Shown here piece by piece: positions 44,679 to 53,508 of a stretch of 64,000 nt of DNA. Within the stretch, counting starts at the first letter, position 1. Each line of letters opens with the position of its first letter. The stretch comes from Dyadobacter sp. Leaf189 (GTDB lineage Bacteria > Bacteroidota > Bacteroidia > Cytophagales > Spirosomataceae). The stretch spans positions 840,268-904,267 of the forward strand of contig NZ_LMPS01000005.1 of assembly GCF_001424405.1 (NCBI RefSeq), read 5' to 3'. The notes below the pieces were generated by a model. It made no database searches. It had not been told where the DNA came from and saw only the letters and a program-made list of their open reading frames with translations. Both the position numbers and the translations under genes were made by a program.

Positions 44679-45485
44679 TTGAACCGCGTTACCCTACTAT
44701 TACTGCTCTTCTTCTTGCTGAGCCTCGCCTCCTGCGACAGTCTGTTTTTATATAATCCCAATCAGGTTACACTGTTGAACGGACAATCCAATCTCAACAA
44801 TAAAAACATCTCGCTTCTTGCCTCAAACCCGCCTCAGGATACACTGCGTTTTATTTTGATGGGAGATACCCAGCGCTGGTACGACGAATCGGAAGATTTT
44901 GTAAAGAGCGCCAACAGCCAGAAAGAAATCTCGTTCGTTCTGCACGCCGGCGACATTTCCGACTTTGGACTTGCCCAGGAATTGAAGTGGGTGGATCGCA
45001 TTATGTCCCGCCTGAATGTTCCCTATATGACGGTGATCGGCAACCACGATATCATCGCCAACGGACCCGACGCATACAAGAAGATGTTCGGTCCCCTGGA
45101 TTACAGTTTCACTTACGGCAACTACAAATTCATTTTCATCAACACCAACTCACGGGAATATGCATTCGACGGCACCGTGCCCAATGTACCCTGGCTCCGC
45201 GCGCAGCTGGCCGACAACCCCGATGGGAAGGAAATGATCGTCGTGGGTCACGTTCCGCCTTACGACAATGATTTTGATAAAAAGCTCGAACCTGAATTCG
45301 CCGGTTTACTGCGCGATAACCCGAATGTAAACATGAGCTTATACGGTCACCAGCATTCATTTACAGACGGAGAATATTACAAAGATGGCGTTCGGTATGT
45401 AGTTACTACGAGTATGGGAGCAAGAGGCTATTTGTTGATCAAGCTTTGGAAAGGTGGCCAGGAGGTGAAACGAATAGAATTTTAA
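44679..45485 (+). CDS. Calcineurin-like metallophosphoesterase lipoprotein
   Basis: A 268-residue protein. Metal-site motifs: MGDTQRW (first motif, with Gln where many members have His), HAGDISDFG, VIGNHD, VVGHVPP and LYGHQHS. The signal peptide NRVTLLLLLFFLLSLASC has a lipobox, so it should be an outer-facing or periplasmic lipoprotein. TTG 44679 is chosen because it gives a canonical signal; TTG 44634 gives an unusually long one. It is followed after 4 bases by a beta-barrel-like protein gene, so the two are co-transcribed. The substrate is unknown. Confidence 0.8.
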   Translation: MNRVTLLLLLFFLLSLASCDSLFLYNPNQVTLLNGQSNLNNKNISLLASNPPQDTLRFILMGDTQRWYDESEDFVKSANSQKEISFVLHAGDISDFGLAQELKWVDRIMSRLNVPYMTVIGNHDIIANGPDAYKKMFGPLDYSFTYGNYKFIFINTNSREYAFDGTVPNVPWLRAQLADNPDGKEMIVVGHVPPYDNDFDKKLEPEFAGLLRDNPNVNMSLYGHQHSFTDGEYYKDGVRYVVTTSMGARGYLLIKLWKGGQEVKRIEF

Positions 45486-45489
45486 CAGT

Positions 45490-46086
45490 ATGAAAAAAGT
45501 ATTACTCCTCTGCCTCCTTTGCGCACAACTGACCGTTTCGGGACAAAGTATCAACCTCGCGCGGTCACACCGGCGCTGGTTCATGCCTGACCATGCCAAA
45601 CTGCAATTCGCCGGCGGGACCGGCTTCCTCTCCGGGGGACCAGGTTATATCTCAAGAAACCGGACACTCGAAACCGACTTCCTCTTTGGCTACCTGCCTG
45701 AGGAATTCGGAGGCGATGCATTGATCACCATTACCGGCAAAACCACCTACTCGCCCTGGTCGATTTCGCTGCCTAACTCCTATTATATCAAACCATTTTC
45801 GCTGGGTATGTACCTCAGCTACACATTCGGTCCGCAGTTTGACTGGAAATGGCCGAAATATTATCCCAAAGGCTATTACTGGTGGGCTACGTCTGTGCGT
45901 CCGGGTTTGTATGTGGGGGGAAAAGTGGGACGTGATGTAATGCCGCGCACACGCAAGCGCCAGCTCGAACTGTACTATGAACTGGGCACCTACGATCTGC
46001 TGCTGATCAGCTACGTTCAGAACACAGGTTTTTTGAAACCCGGCGACATTCTCAATCTTGCAATCGGTTTCAAGTTTGGGTTTTAG
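45490..46086 (+). CDS. Putative small outer-membrane beta-barrel protein
   Basis: A 198-residue protein with a signal peptide (MKKVLLLCLLCAQLTVSGQS). The rest is rich in alternating aromatic and small residues (LETDFLFGYLPEEFGG, SLGMYLSYTFGPQFDWKWPKYYPKGYYWW) and ends in GFKFGF with a terminal phenylalanine, features of an outer-membrane barrel. No known family was recognised. It starts 4 bases after the phosphoesterase stop, so the pair probably works together. Confidence 0.68.
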   Translation: MKKVLLLCLLCAQLTVSGQSINLARSHRRWFMPDHAKLQFAGGTGFLSGGPGYISRNRTLETDFLFGYLPEEFGGDALITITGKTTYSPWSISLPNSYYIKPFSLGMYLSYTFGPQFDWKWPKYYPKGYYWWATSVRPGLYVGGKVGRDVMPRTRKRQLELYYELGTYDLLLISYVQNTGFLKPGDILNLAIGFKFGF

Positions 46087-46087
46087 G

Positions 46088-48793
46088 TCAGATCTCGTCG
46101 GTTTTGGACGAAATATCCCTGATAATGTCGTCGAGCGAATGCGCGGACGTGAGTATGTGATCCAACAGCTCGCTTACTTCTTCTGCCGAGTTCTCGTAGT
46201 TTTTCATCAGGTCGATCAGCGACATTAAACGCGCCAATGGAGCCCTGATCACGTGCGACTGCATCCAGGCGATCTGCTGCAGCTTTTGGTTCCGCTCTTC
46301 GATCTCGCTGATGTACCTGCGCTTTTCAGTCACGTCTCGACCAATGGAAATCCAGTGGGTAAGTTGCCCTGCGCCGTCCAGCACCGGGTGCAGCGACAGG
46401 TTGATAATGTATGCTTTGTCCTCTTTTTCGTAGTAGACAATCTCCGATTTCAGCTGTTCGAGGTTGGAAACCGCCCTTTGTAATTTATCAATGTCATTGT
46501 CGGAAGATCTGAATCCTTTCAGCACCAATGGACTTTTTCCGATCACTTCTGCCGGCGTGTAGCCCGTCAGCTTGGTAAATGCTGCATTGACGTACAGTAT
46601 CTGCAAGCCCATTACATTCCCCGGATCAGATTTGGCGATCAGTACGGCGTCGCTGGTGTTGGTGATCACGGACCCCAGCAGTTTCAGCTCATATTGTTCC
46701 GCTTTCTGCCGGGATACATCGCGCATGACGCCAATCATACGCACTGCTTTACCCTGGCGGTTACGGGTGATATAACCAATTTCTTCCACGAATGCGTAAG
46801 TACCGTCGGCGCGCCTGAAACGATATTCTGCGCTCCATTTCTGGCCCCGGTCGGCGAGGAGCAGGTGCAGGCTTTGCTCCACCGCGGCACGGTCTTCCGG
46901 GTGCAAATGCCGCAGCCACTCAGCTACTCCGTCCTTTTCAATCAAATCGAAGCCGAACAATCTGAAAAATCCTGCGCCCCATTCGATTCGGTCGGTCAGC
47001 AGGTCCCAATCGTAAATCGCATCGTTTGTAGCCATGTTCAGCAACTCGTATCGCTGGTTGCTTCTTCGCAGCTCATCAATCGCCTGCTTTCGTTCAGACA
47101 CATCGATACCAATGCATTGTATCTCCACGGGCTTGTCTGCTGAGTCTGTTAATGCAATAAAATGCCAGTACACCGAACGCGGCTTGTCGCTTTGCTGCAC
47201 GTAATCCAGCTCCGCCGAGACAATCTTACCCGGTTCAAGCAGGCATTTATTCACCACATCCACCACGCTCAGCCGGTGGTAATGCATCACAACCATGATC
47301 GAATTGACGCCCAGAAAGTCTTCATTATTATAAAACCACCTGAAATCCTCCCGGAACTTGGTGTTGTAGTAGGTATAATTTCCCTGCAGGTCTGTCCGGA
47401 TCACGTAGTTGGTTTGTGCATCCACCAGGCTGCGCAGCCGCGACTCGCTGGCCAGCAGCTCCTCCTGTATGTTCTTGCTCTGGGTAATATCCAGACAAGC
47501 GCCGATCATTTTCTCGACCTGGCCGCTTTCCCCCAGTTTCGACCTGCTCCATGTTTTCAGGTACCTTACCTCACCGGAAGCATGAATGATCCGTTCTTCA
47601 AATTCAATATCCGTTTTATTCCCCATTGCGTATTCAAGCCCTCCGCGCACCCTGTCCCTGTCCGCCGGGTGCACCATTGCGAGATAGCCTTCCAGACTGG
47701 GCTTGTACGTTCCCTTTTCCAGACCATAAATCGCGTATAAAGTGTCCGACCAGCTTACTACATCCGTTTCAATGTCCCATTGCCAGGTACCGAAACGCGC
47801 CAGCTCCTGGCCTTGCGAGATCAGCAGCGCATTGTCGGCGATCAAATCCAGGTTGCGGCGGTTTTCGAGGATTACTGTCAGTAGCGCTACCGCTTTGGCT
47901 ACAAATTTGAGCTCTTCTTCATTCGGCGCCTTGATTTTGTGGTAGTATACAGCGAACGTGGCAATAACTGTATCGTCGGAAAGAATGATCGGGTGCGACC
48001 AGCACGCAAGCAGATCATATTTGAGGGCAAGCTCCTTATGGTTTTCCCACACGGGATCTGTGGCAATATCCTCCACCACGATCATTTTTTTGGTAAATGC
48101 AGCAGTACCGCAAGAGCCCGCCTTCGCGCTGATTTCCACATCCTGTATCGACTGAATGTACTCTGGCGGCAGCGACGGCGAGACCCAGTTCTGGAGCCTG
48201 TTGTTGCGAATACCCATGATCGAGCAGGCCATTTCCGGGAAGATCCGCTCAATGCCGGTCACGTAATGCAGGAGCACGTCGTTCAGCTGCGAGTTTTTTC
48301 CCGCATTGATTTCCAGTACCGTTCTTTCCAGATGCTCCACTTGTTCCAGCCGCCGCGCATCGGCTATATCAACCACGAGTCCGCGATGGTTCAAACTACC
48401 TGCGTCACTGGTTACATTGATCACCGATTTCAGGATATACTTTACTTTTCCATCCTCCCCGAAGACAGCAGCACAACTGGATTGATAATATTCCTCCGAA
48501 ACCTGTCCGTGCTCATCTGGCGGGGTAACGTACCGCATCACAGGTGCCATATTTGACTTACCCGTGGCGGCTACCTCCTCCAACACAGCAAGGGATGAGC
48601 CTGCTTCTCCGGAGAGTACCTCAACAAAGGCATCATGAAAGCTCCTGCCCACCAGCTCTTCCCTGCTCCTGGCGCTCAACAACAGAAATGCCTCATTCGC
48701 CTCCGCAATCGTAAACGCAGGCGCGTCGGCTTCCAGCACCAGGGACGGAACCGGACTGGAGTTAAATATTCCCTTAAAATCTTGGCTGATCAT
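46088..48793 (-). CDS. Multi-PAS/GAF sensor protein with H-box but no kinase ATPase domain
   Basis: A 901-residue soluble protein. In order, by eye: PAS (about 1-125), GAF (about 170-320), then four PAS domains (about 330-450, 455-575, 580-705, 710-830, with repeated W-EEIGYITRNRQG/DVTEKR-type ends), and a C-terminal helical pair beginning WMQSHVIRAPLARLMSLIDL, where the phospho-acceptor His would be H847. The protein ends 54 residues after this histidine, so the catalytic ATP-binding domain is missing. Such proteins may be phosphotransfer partners for a separate kinase. ATG 48793 is used rather than the TTG at 48820. Confidence 0.85.
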   Translation of the reverse strand: MISQDFKGIFNSSPVPSLVLEADAPAFTIAEANEAFLLLSARSREELVGRSFHDAFVEVLSGEAGSSLAVLEEVAATGKSNMAPVMRYVTPPDEHGQVSEEYYQSSCAAVFGEDGKVKYILKSVINVTSDAGSLNHRGLVVDIADARRLEQVEHLERTVLEINAGKNSQLNDVLLHYVTGIERIFPEMACSIMGIRNNRLQNWVSPSLPPEYIQSIQDVEISAKAGSCGTAAFTKKMIVVEDIATDPVWENHKELALKYDLLACWSHPIILSDDTVIATFAVYYHKIKAPNEEELKFVAKAVALLTVILENRRNLDLIADNALLISQGQELARFGTWQWDIETDVVSWSDTLYAIYGLEKGTYKPSLEGYLAMVHPADRDRVRGGLEYAMGNKTDIEFEERIIHASGEVRYLKTWSRSKLGESGQVEKMIGACLDITQSKNIQEELLASESRLRSLVDAQTNYVIRTDLQGNYTYYNTKFREDFRWFYNNEDFLGVNSIMVVMHYHRLSVVDVVNKCLLEPGKIVSAELDYVQQSDKPRSVYWHFIALTDSADKPVEIQCIGIDVSERKQAIDELRRSNQRYELLNMATNDAIYDWDLLTDRIEWGAGFFRLFGFDLIEKDGVAEWLRHLHPEDRAAVEQSLHLLLADRGQKWSAEYRFRRADGTYAFVEEIGYITRNRQGKAVRMIGVMRDVSRQKAEQYELKLLGSVITNTSDAVLIAKSDPGNVMGLQILYVNAAFTKLTGYTPAEVIGKSPLVLKGFRSSDNDIDKLQRAVSNLEQLKSEIVYYEKEDKAYIINLSLHPVLDGAGQLTHWISIGRDVTEKRRYISEIEERNQKLQQIAWMQSHVIRAPLARLMSLIDLMKNYENSAEEVSELLDHILTSAHSLDDIIRDISSKTDEI

Positions 48794-48942
48794 ACTGATT
48801 ACCCGGGTTGTACACGACAAGCAATAATTGACAGTAGCTGCATTATGTACATTTAATTAAGGTGAAGGTAAGTTCTGGAAGTCGTTGATATAAATAGCTT
48901 GGTACTAATATCTTGTATAAGTAACTAAATGGTGTTTTGAGC

Positions 48943-48960
48943 AAATAAATAAATAAATAA
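48943..48960. repeat. AAAT microsatellite
   Basis: Four to five tandem AAAT units in the region upstream of the TPR gene at 49083. Such repeats can vary in number; whether this alters expression is unknown. Confidence 0.6.
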
Positions 48961-49082
48961 AAGAGACAGGACTGATCAATGCATCTGCCATCGTTAAAAG
49001 CGGAATGTGCCTGTTTATTAATTATATTTCAAGATAAACTTTTCTGCCTGCCGTAAAGGCTGTTTTTGGCGGAAGAAAAAGA

Positions 49083-50807
49083 ATGATCATGAGGACTATT
49101 TTACTGACAACTGCACTAGGCGCAACCTTCGCCGGAGCCGCGGCTTACATGTACTTCGGACAACCTGAAACACGCTACATTCCTGACAGCAAGGATATTA
49201 CTATGTGCGGACCCGTGTATTCCGGCCCGGCGGGCTTGAATGCAGCCGGGAAGTTTATCGGCGCCATGCCCGGCTGGGGAGATTACTCTTTTCCCGTCAC
49301 AACTGAAAATGACAGCTCCCAGTTTTTCTTTGACCAGGGACTCAACTTATATTATGGTTACCATTTCAAGGAAGCAGTGGCTTCTTTCCGGGAGTCGGCG
49401 CGACTGGATCCGGCGAATGCAATGGCTTACTGGGGACAGGCGCTCGCTATGGGACCTTACTATAATGCCGCGCACAGCTATACCAAGCCGGCGGAAATTC
49501 CGGAAGTACTCGCCAGTATGAATGCAGCCGCCGCCAATGCAAACCCCACCGGGCAGGCGCTCATCAAAAGCATGAACACGCGCTACTCGGAAGGGACAGA
49601 CGATTCCCGCAGACAAGAACTGAACGTGGCTTATGCAAAAAGTCTGAAAGCGCTCGTCGCACAAAATCCGCGTGAGAAAGAATTCAAAATCCTGTACGTA
49701 GACGCGATGATGCTGATCCACGCCTGGGACTTCTGGAACAAGGACGGAAGCGCCAAATCGTGGACGCCCGAGCTGATCCGCCTGTGCGGGCAGGTGCTCA
49801 AAGAAAGCCCGAAACATCCCGCTGCCCTGCATTACCACATTCACCTGACCGAGGCTTCACGAAAACCGGAGGTAGCACTGGCAAGTGCTGAAACGCTTCG
49901 CAATGTAGCCCCGGGCGTGGCACACATGGTGCATATGGCGAGCCACGAGTACGAGCGCAACGGACTGTATGCCAAAGGTGTGGAGGTGAACAATGTAGCA
50001 GATGACAATTTGTTATACTACGATGCGCTTGCTAAAAATCTGTCACTCAACAAGCACTCTGCGCATTATTTCGCAGTGCAAACCTACTGCGCACTCACAG
50101 GCGGAATGTACAAAGACGCTGCCCGCTATGCCCAGCTCCTGCGCAAGACGGTAGCTCCTTCCCACGAAGGCACCTATGATCAGTATTTGTACATGCTCCC
50201 GCAAATGGCGATGGTAAGAATGGGCAAGTGGAACGAGATCCTCAGCGATACCACCCGCATTGATCCGCAATGGAATTATGCGACAATACTTTCTGCTTTC
50301 GCGAAAGGGATCGCATTTACCCAGACCGGACAAGCAGACTCCGCTGCTGCTCAGCTCGCGATTATCAAAGCTAATATCAACGACGTTACATTGACTAAGC
50401 GGCGCATTCCTTTCAATTCACCTGTTGAAGTAGCGCGCATTGCAGAACGGATACTGGGAGGCGCGGTGCTGTTTGAACAAAAAGACCCGACACGCGCACT
50501 TACCTCACTGGAAGCAGCAGTGAAGCTGGAAGACAACCTGATTTATACAGAACCCAAAGACTGGCCGATCCCGAGCCGGCAGTTTCTGGGGCGATACCTG
50601 CTTAAATCAGGAAAAGCGGCGCAGGCCGAGCAGGTGTACCGGGAAGATCTGGTAAAGAACCCCGGAAACGGCTGGTCGCTGAAAGGCTTGCACGAGAGCC
50701 TGAAAGCGCAGGGAAAAACAAAGGAGCTCAACAGCCTCGAAGCACGTTACAAAACCGCTTTTGCGCACGCCGACGAGATGCCGGTCGCATCGGTTTTGAT
50801 AAAATAA
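49083..50807 (+). CDS. Tetratricopeptide-repeat protein with clustered histidines
   Basis: A 574-residue exported or membrane-anchored protein (MIMRTILLTTALGATFAGAAAYMYF signal). TPR-like pairs are visible at about residues 85-125 (FFDQGLNLYYGYHFKEAVASFRESARLDPANAMAYWGQALAM) and again near the C-terminus (FLGRYLLKSGKAAQAEQVYREDLVKNPGNGWSLKGLHESL). The middle has two histidine clusters: HYHIHL (H250, H252, H254) and HMVHMASH (H281, H284, H288). These recur in Bacteroidota TPR proteins and may bind a metal, which is unproven. Likely co-transcribed with 50850. Confidence 0.83.
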   Translation: MIMRTILLTTALGATFAGAAAYMYFGQPETRYIPDSKDITMCGPVYSGPAGLNAAGKFIGAMPGWGDYSFPVTTENDSSQFFFDQGLNLYYGYHFKEAVASFRESARLDPANAMAYWGQALAMGPYYNAAHSYTKPAEIPEVLASMNAAAANANPTGQALIKSMNTRYSEGTDDSRRQELNVAYAKSLKALVAQNPREKEFKILYVDAMMLIHAWDFWNKDGSAKSWTPELIRLCGQVLKESPKHPAALHYHIHLTEASRKPEVALASAETLRNVAPGVAHMVHMASHEYERNGLYAKGVEVNNVADDNLLYYDALAKNLSLNKHSAHYFAVQTYCALTGGMYKDAARYAQLLRKTVAPSHEGTYDQYLYMLPQMAMVRMGKWNEILSDTTRIDPQWNYATILSAFAKGIAFTQTGQADSAAAQLAIIKANINDVTLTKRRIPFNSPVEVARIAERILGGAVLFEQKDPTRALTSLEAAVKLEDNLIYTEPKDWPIPSRQFLGRYLLKSGKAAQAEQVYREDLVKNPGNGWSLKGLHESLKAQGKTKELNSLEARYKTAFAHADEMPVASVLIK

Positions 50808-50849
50808 GAATGCAACCTGGTCAATTCACAGGCATTTAAACCGACACAA

Positions 50850-51569
50850 ATGATCAACCGCCGCAAAACAATATACCTGCTTACATTGCTTGCCTTGCTT
50901 ACGCCGGCTGTGCACGGGCAAACGATGAAAACATTCAAGGTGAAAGCCGGGGATTATCCTAACAAGGTGATACCCGTAGCCGAGCAGTTCCAGTTTCCTA
51001 CATTCGAACGTGGGAAGATCCTTTTCTACGGGGGACGGACCGAAGAGGCGCCTTTAAACTATACCTATCTCGGCGGAAACCTGCTGTTTTTGAATAACCA
51101 GAAAGATACCCTCGAACTCCTCGATCAAAAACTGGTGAAGGTTGTCGATATGCAGGGGAAGATCTTTTACAATGACAAACAGTACGGATTCTGCGAAATG
51201 GTTTCTGCATTCGGAGATATCAAGCTGGCAAAAAAGCACATTTTGGCACGGATCGGCAATGAAAAAGGCGGACCTTATGGCATTTCTTACACCGCGTCTT
51301 CTGTCACTACCTACAACTCTTATTCGAATGAGGCATCGCCCGGGGCGAGGAAATTGAAGATGGATACGGAAGCCATTTTCGGCCACCGGACGCTCTACTT
51401 TTTTATGGATCCAAATGATCGTTTTCTGATCCCAGGCAAAAACAGCATCACCAGGCTTTTCCCGAAATACAAAACCGAGATCGCGCAGTACCTGAAAGAC
51501 AATCCTGTCAATTTTACACAGGAGGAAGACCTTACCAGGCTGCTCGCCTTCTGTCAGGAGCTGAAATAA
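50850..51569 (+). CDS. Secreted hypothetical protein
   Basis: A 239-residue protein with a signal peptide (KTIYLLTLLALLTPAVHGQ). The mature part looks beta-rich and ends with a helical region (FPKYKTEIAQYLKDNP ... DLTRLLAFCQELK). I do not recognise a family and cannot assign a function. It lies 42 bases after the TPR gene on the same strand and may be in its operon. Confidence 0.6.
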   Translation: MINRRKTIYLLTLLALLTPAVHGQTMKTFKVKAGDYPNKVIPVAEQFQFPTFERGKILFYGGRTEEAPLNYTYLGGNLLFLNNQKDTLELLDQKLVKVVDMQGKIFYNDKQYGFCEMVSAFGDIKLAKKHILARIGNEKGGPYGISYTASSVTTYNSYSNEASPGARKLKMDTEAIFGHRTLYFFMDPNDRFLIPGKNSITRLFPKYKTEIAQYLKDNPVNFTQEEDLTRLLAFCQELK

Positions 51570-51632
51570 TACAGCTTTCATCAAGGCTTGATTTTTGTGG
51601 ATGACCATTTTTCTAAAAGCTGATCAGAAACA

Positions 51633-52409
51633 ATGAAGATTGCGACCTACAATGTAAATGGCGTAAACGGCCGGCTGCCGGTACTGCTGCGCTGGCTGGA
51701 AGAGCAGGCTCCCGATATCGTTTGTCTGCAGGAGCTCAAAGCACCACAGGAGAAATTCCCCGAAAAGGCGATCCTGGACGCGGGCTACAATGCGATCTGG
51801 CACGGACAGAAAAGCTGGAACGGCGTAGCGATTCTGGCGCGCGGACTTGAGATACAGGAAGTGCGCCGACAGTTACCCGGCGAGGAGGAAGACACGCACA
51901 GCCGGTACCAGGAAGCGATCATCAATAATATGCTGATCGGCTGCCTTTATTTACCCAACGGAAATCCCGCGCCCGGTCCGAAGTTCGATTATAAGCTGCG
52001 CTGGTTCAATCATTTCATCACACACGCCGCCGAGCTCCTCGCACACGATGTACCAGTGATCCTGGCGGGCGATTACAATGTGATGCCCACGGATCTGGAC
52101 GTTTATAAACCAGAACGCTGGGTAGATGACGCTCTTTTCAGGCCGGAAACCCGCGCCGCATACAAGACGCTGGTCGATCAGGGCTGGACCGATGCATTGC
52201 GCACGCTTTACCCAGATGAAAAAATTTATACATTCTGGGATTACTTCCGCAATGCATTCAGCCGCAATGCGGGCTTGCGTATCGATCACTTTCTCCTGAG
52301 TCCGCACTTTAACGGCAAGCTGCTCTCGGCAGGTGTAGACAAGGATGTGCGGGGCTGGGAGAAGTCAAGCGACCACGCTCCTACCTGGATCGAAATTGCC
52401 GACGAATAA
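51633..52409 (+). CDS. xth: Exodeoxyribonuclease III
   Basis: A 258-residue enzyme of the ExoIII/AP endonuclease family. It removes 3' blocking groups and cuts at abasic sites in base excision repair. Signature sequences: IATYNVNGVNGR, VCLQELKAP with the metal-binding Glu, LAGDYNVMPTD, and the C-terminal LRIDHFLLS and KSSDHAPTWIEI with the catalytic Asp-His pair. ATG 51633 gives a full-length enzyme. Confidence 0.96.
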   Translation: MKIATYNVNGVNGRLPVLLRWLEEQAPDIVCLQELKAPQEKFPEKAILDAGYNAIWHGQKSWNGVAILARGLEIQEVRRQLPGEEEDTHSRYQEAIINNMLIGCLYLPNGNPAPGPKFDYKLRWFNHFITHAAELLAHDVPVILAGDYNVMPTDLDVYKPERWVDDALFRPETRAAYKTLVDQGWTDALRTLYPDEKIYTFWDYFRNAFSRNAGLRIDHFLLSPHFNGKLLSAGVDKDVRGWEKSSDHAPTWIEIADE

Positions 52410-52522
52410 AATACCCCTGCTGGTTGTAAGTAAGTTACAGACAAAGCTGCATGGTGGCACGTATTTTCATGATGGTTGGTAACCGCCATTCAGGTGGGTA
52501 TCTTTCATCAACACGAGAAACC

Positions 52523-53335
52523 ATGTCAAAGAAAATCGTATTTATTCACGGTATGTTCCAGACCTCCAAAAGTTGGGACAAATGGGTTAATCATTTCACA
52601 AACCTGGGCTACGAATGTTCCGCCCCATCCTGGCCCGATCACGTTGGCGATCCGCAAAGCCTGCGCGACAATCCGCCGGCAACACTTGGTGACCTGATGC
52701 TTGAAGATGTGATTGAAGCCATGGAAGCCGCCGTGATTGCAGCCGGCGGGAACAATCCGGAAGTTGCGGAGAAGCCCATTATCATCGGACATTCTGTTGG
52801 CGGCCTGCTCACGCAGATATTTGTCAGCAAGAATCTGGCGAGTGTGGGCGTGCCGATCTGCACGGTTGCGCCAAATATGATGATGACGCTGGACTGGCCC
52901 TTTTTCAAAAACGTGGCTGCCATAACCAACCCGTTTAAAGGCGATGAACCTTTCAAACAAACGCCGGAGAGTTTTCATGAAGCTTTCTGCAACACACTGG
53001 ATGAAGCCTCGGCGCGTCAGGCATTTGAAGAAACTGCCGTCCACGATAGCCGGAATGTACTAAGAGGTTGTCTGGGATCGAATGGACACATTGACCTGGA
53101 TATGCCGCAGGTACCTATGCTGTTTATCAGTGCCAAAGAAGATCACATTGTACCTACCGAACTGGTGGAGAAAAACAGCAAGGCTTACACTGACGCAGTA
53201 ACTGATATGTCTTTCAAAGAATTTGAAAATCGCTCGCACTTTATTTGTGGGGAACCAGGCTGGGAAGAAGTGGCAGGTTCCATTCAAAACTGGCTGGTAA
53301 CACAGCAGCAGGTTTCGCACCAGCAAGCATTTTAA
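52523..53335 (+). CDS. Alpha/beta hydrolase
   Basis: A 270-residue cytoplasmic enzyme starting at ATG 52523 (MSKKIVFIHGMFQTSKSW). The oxyanion HG is in FIHGMF; the nucleophile elbow is GHSVGG (serine in IIGHSVGGLLTQIFV); the acid is in SAKEDHIVPTE and the catalytic His in RSHFICG. The substrate cannot be read from sequence. A terminator follows 25 bases after the stop. Confidence 0.9.
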   Translation: MSKKIVFIHGMFQTSKSWDKWVNHFTNLGYECSAPSWPDHVGDPQSLRDNPPATLGDLMLEDVIEAMEAAVIAAGGNNPEVAEKPIIIGHSVGGLLTQIFVSKNLASVGVPICTVAPNMMMTLDWPFFKNVAAITNPFKGDEPFKQTPESFHEAFCNTLDEASARQAFEETAVHDSRNVLRGCLGSNGHIDLDMPQVPMLFISAKEDHIVPTELVEKNSKAYTDAVTDMSFKEFENRSHFICGEPGWEEVAGSIQNWLVTQQQVSHQQAF

Positions 53336-53360
53336 CCTTATCAAATTGGAAATATTTCGC

Positions 53361-53391
53361 ACTCCATTTCAGAAATGAGATGGAGTTTTTT
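53361..53391 (+). terminator. Intrinsic terminator after the hydrolase
   Basis: An 11-bp stem ACTCCATTTCA / TGAGATGGAGT with one wobble, a GAAA tetraloop and six T residues. Confidence 0.92.
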
Positions 53392-53508
53392 ATTTTTGCA
53401 TTTCAACAATCCATTACGCATTTCCATGTAAGAGCAAATTTCTTTCACAAATAGTCGGTGCAGCTTCACATTCAGAGCTGCCATTATTTACTTCAATCGA
53501 AAGAAATT

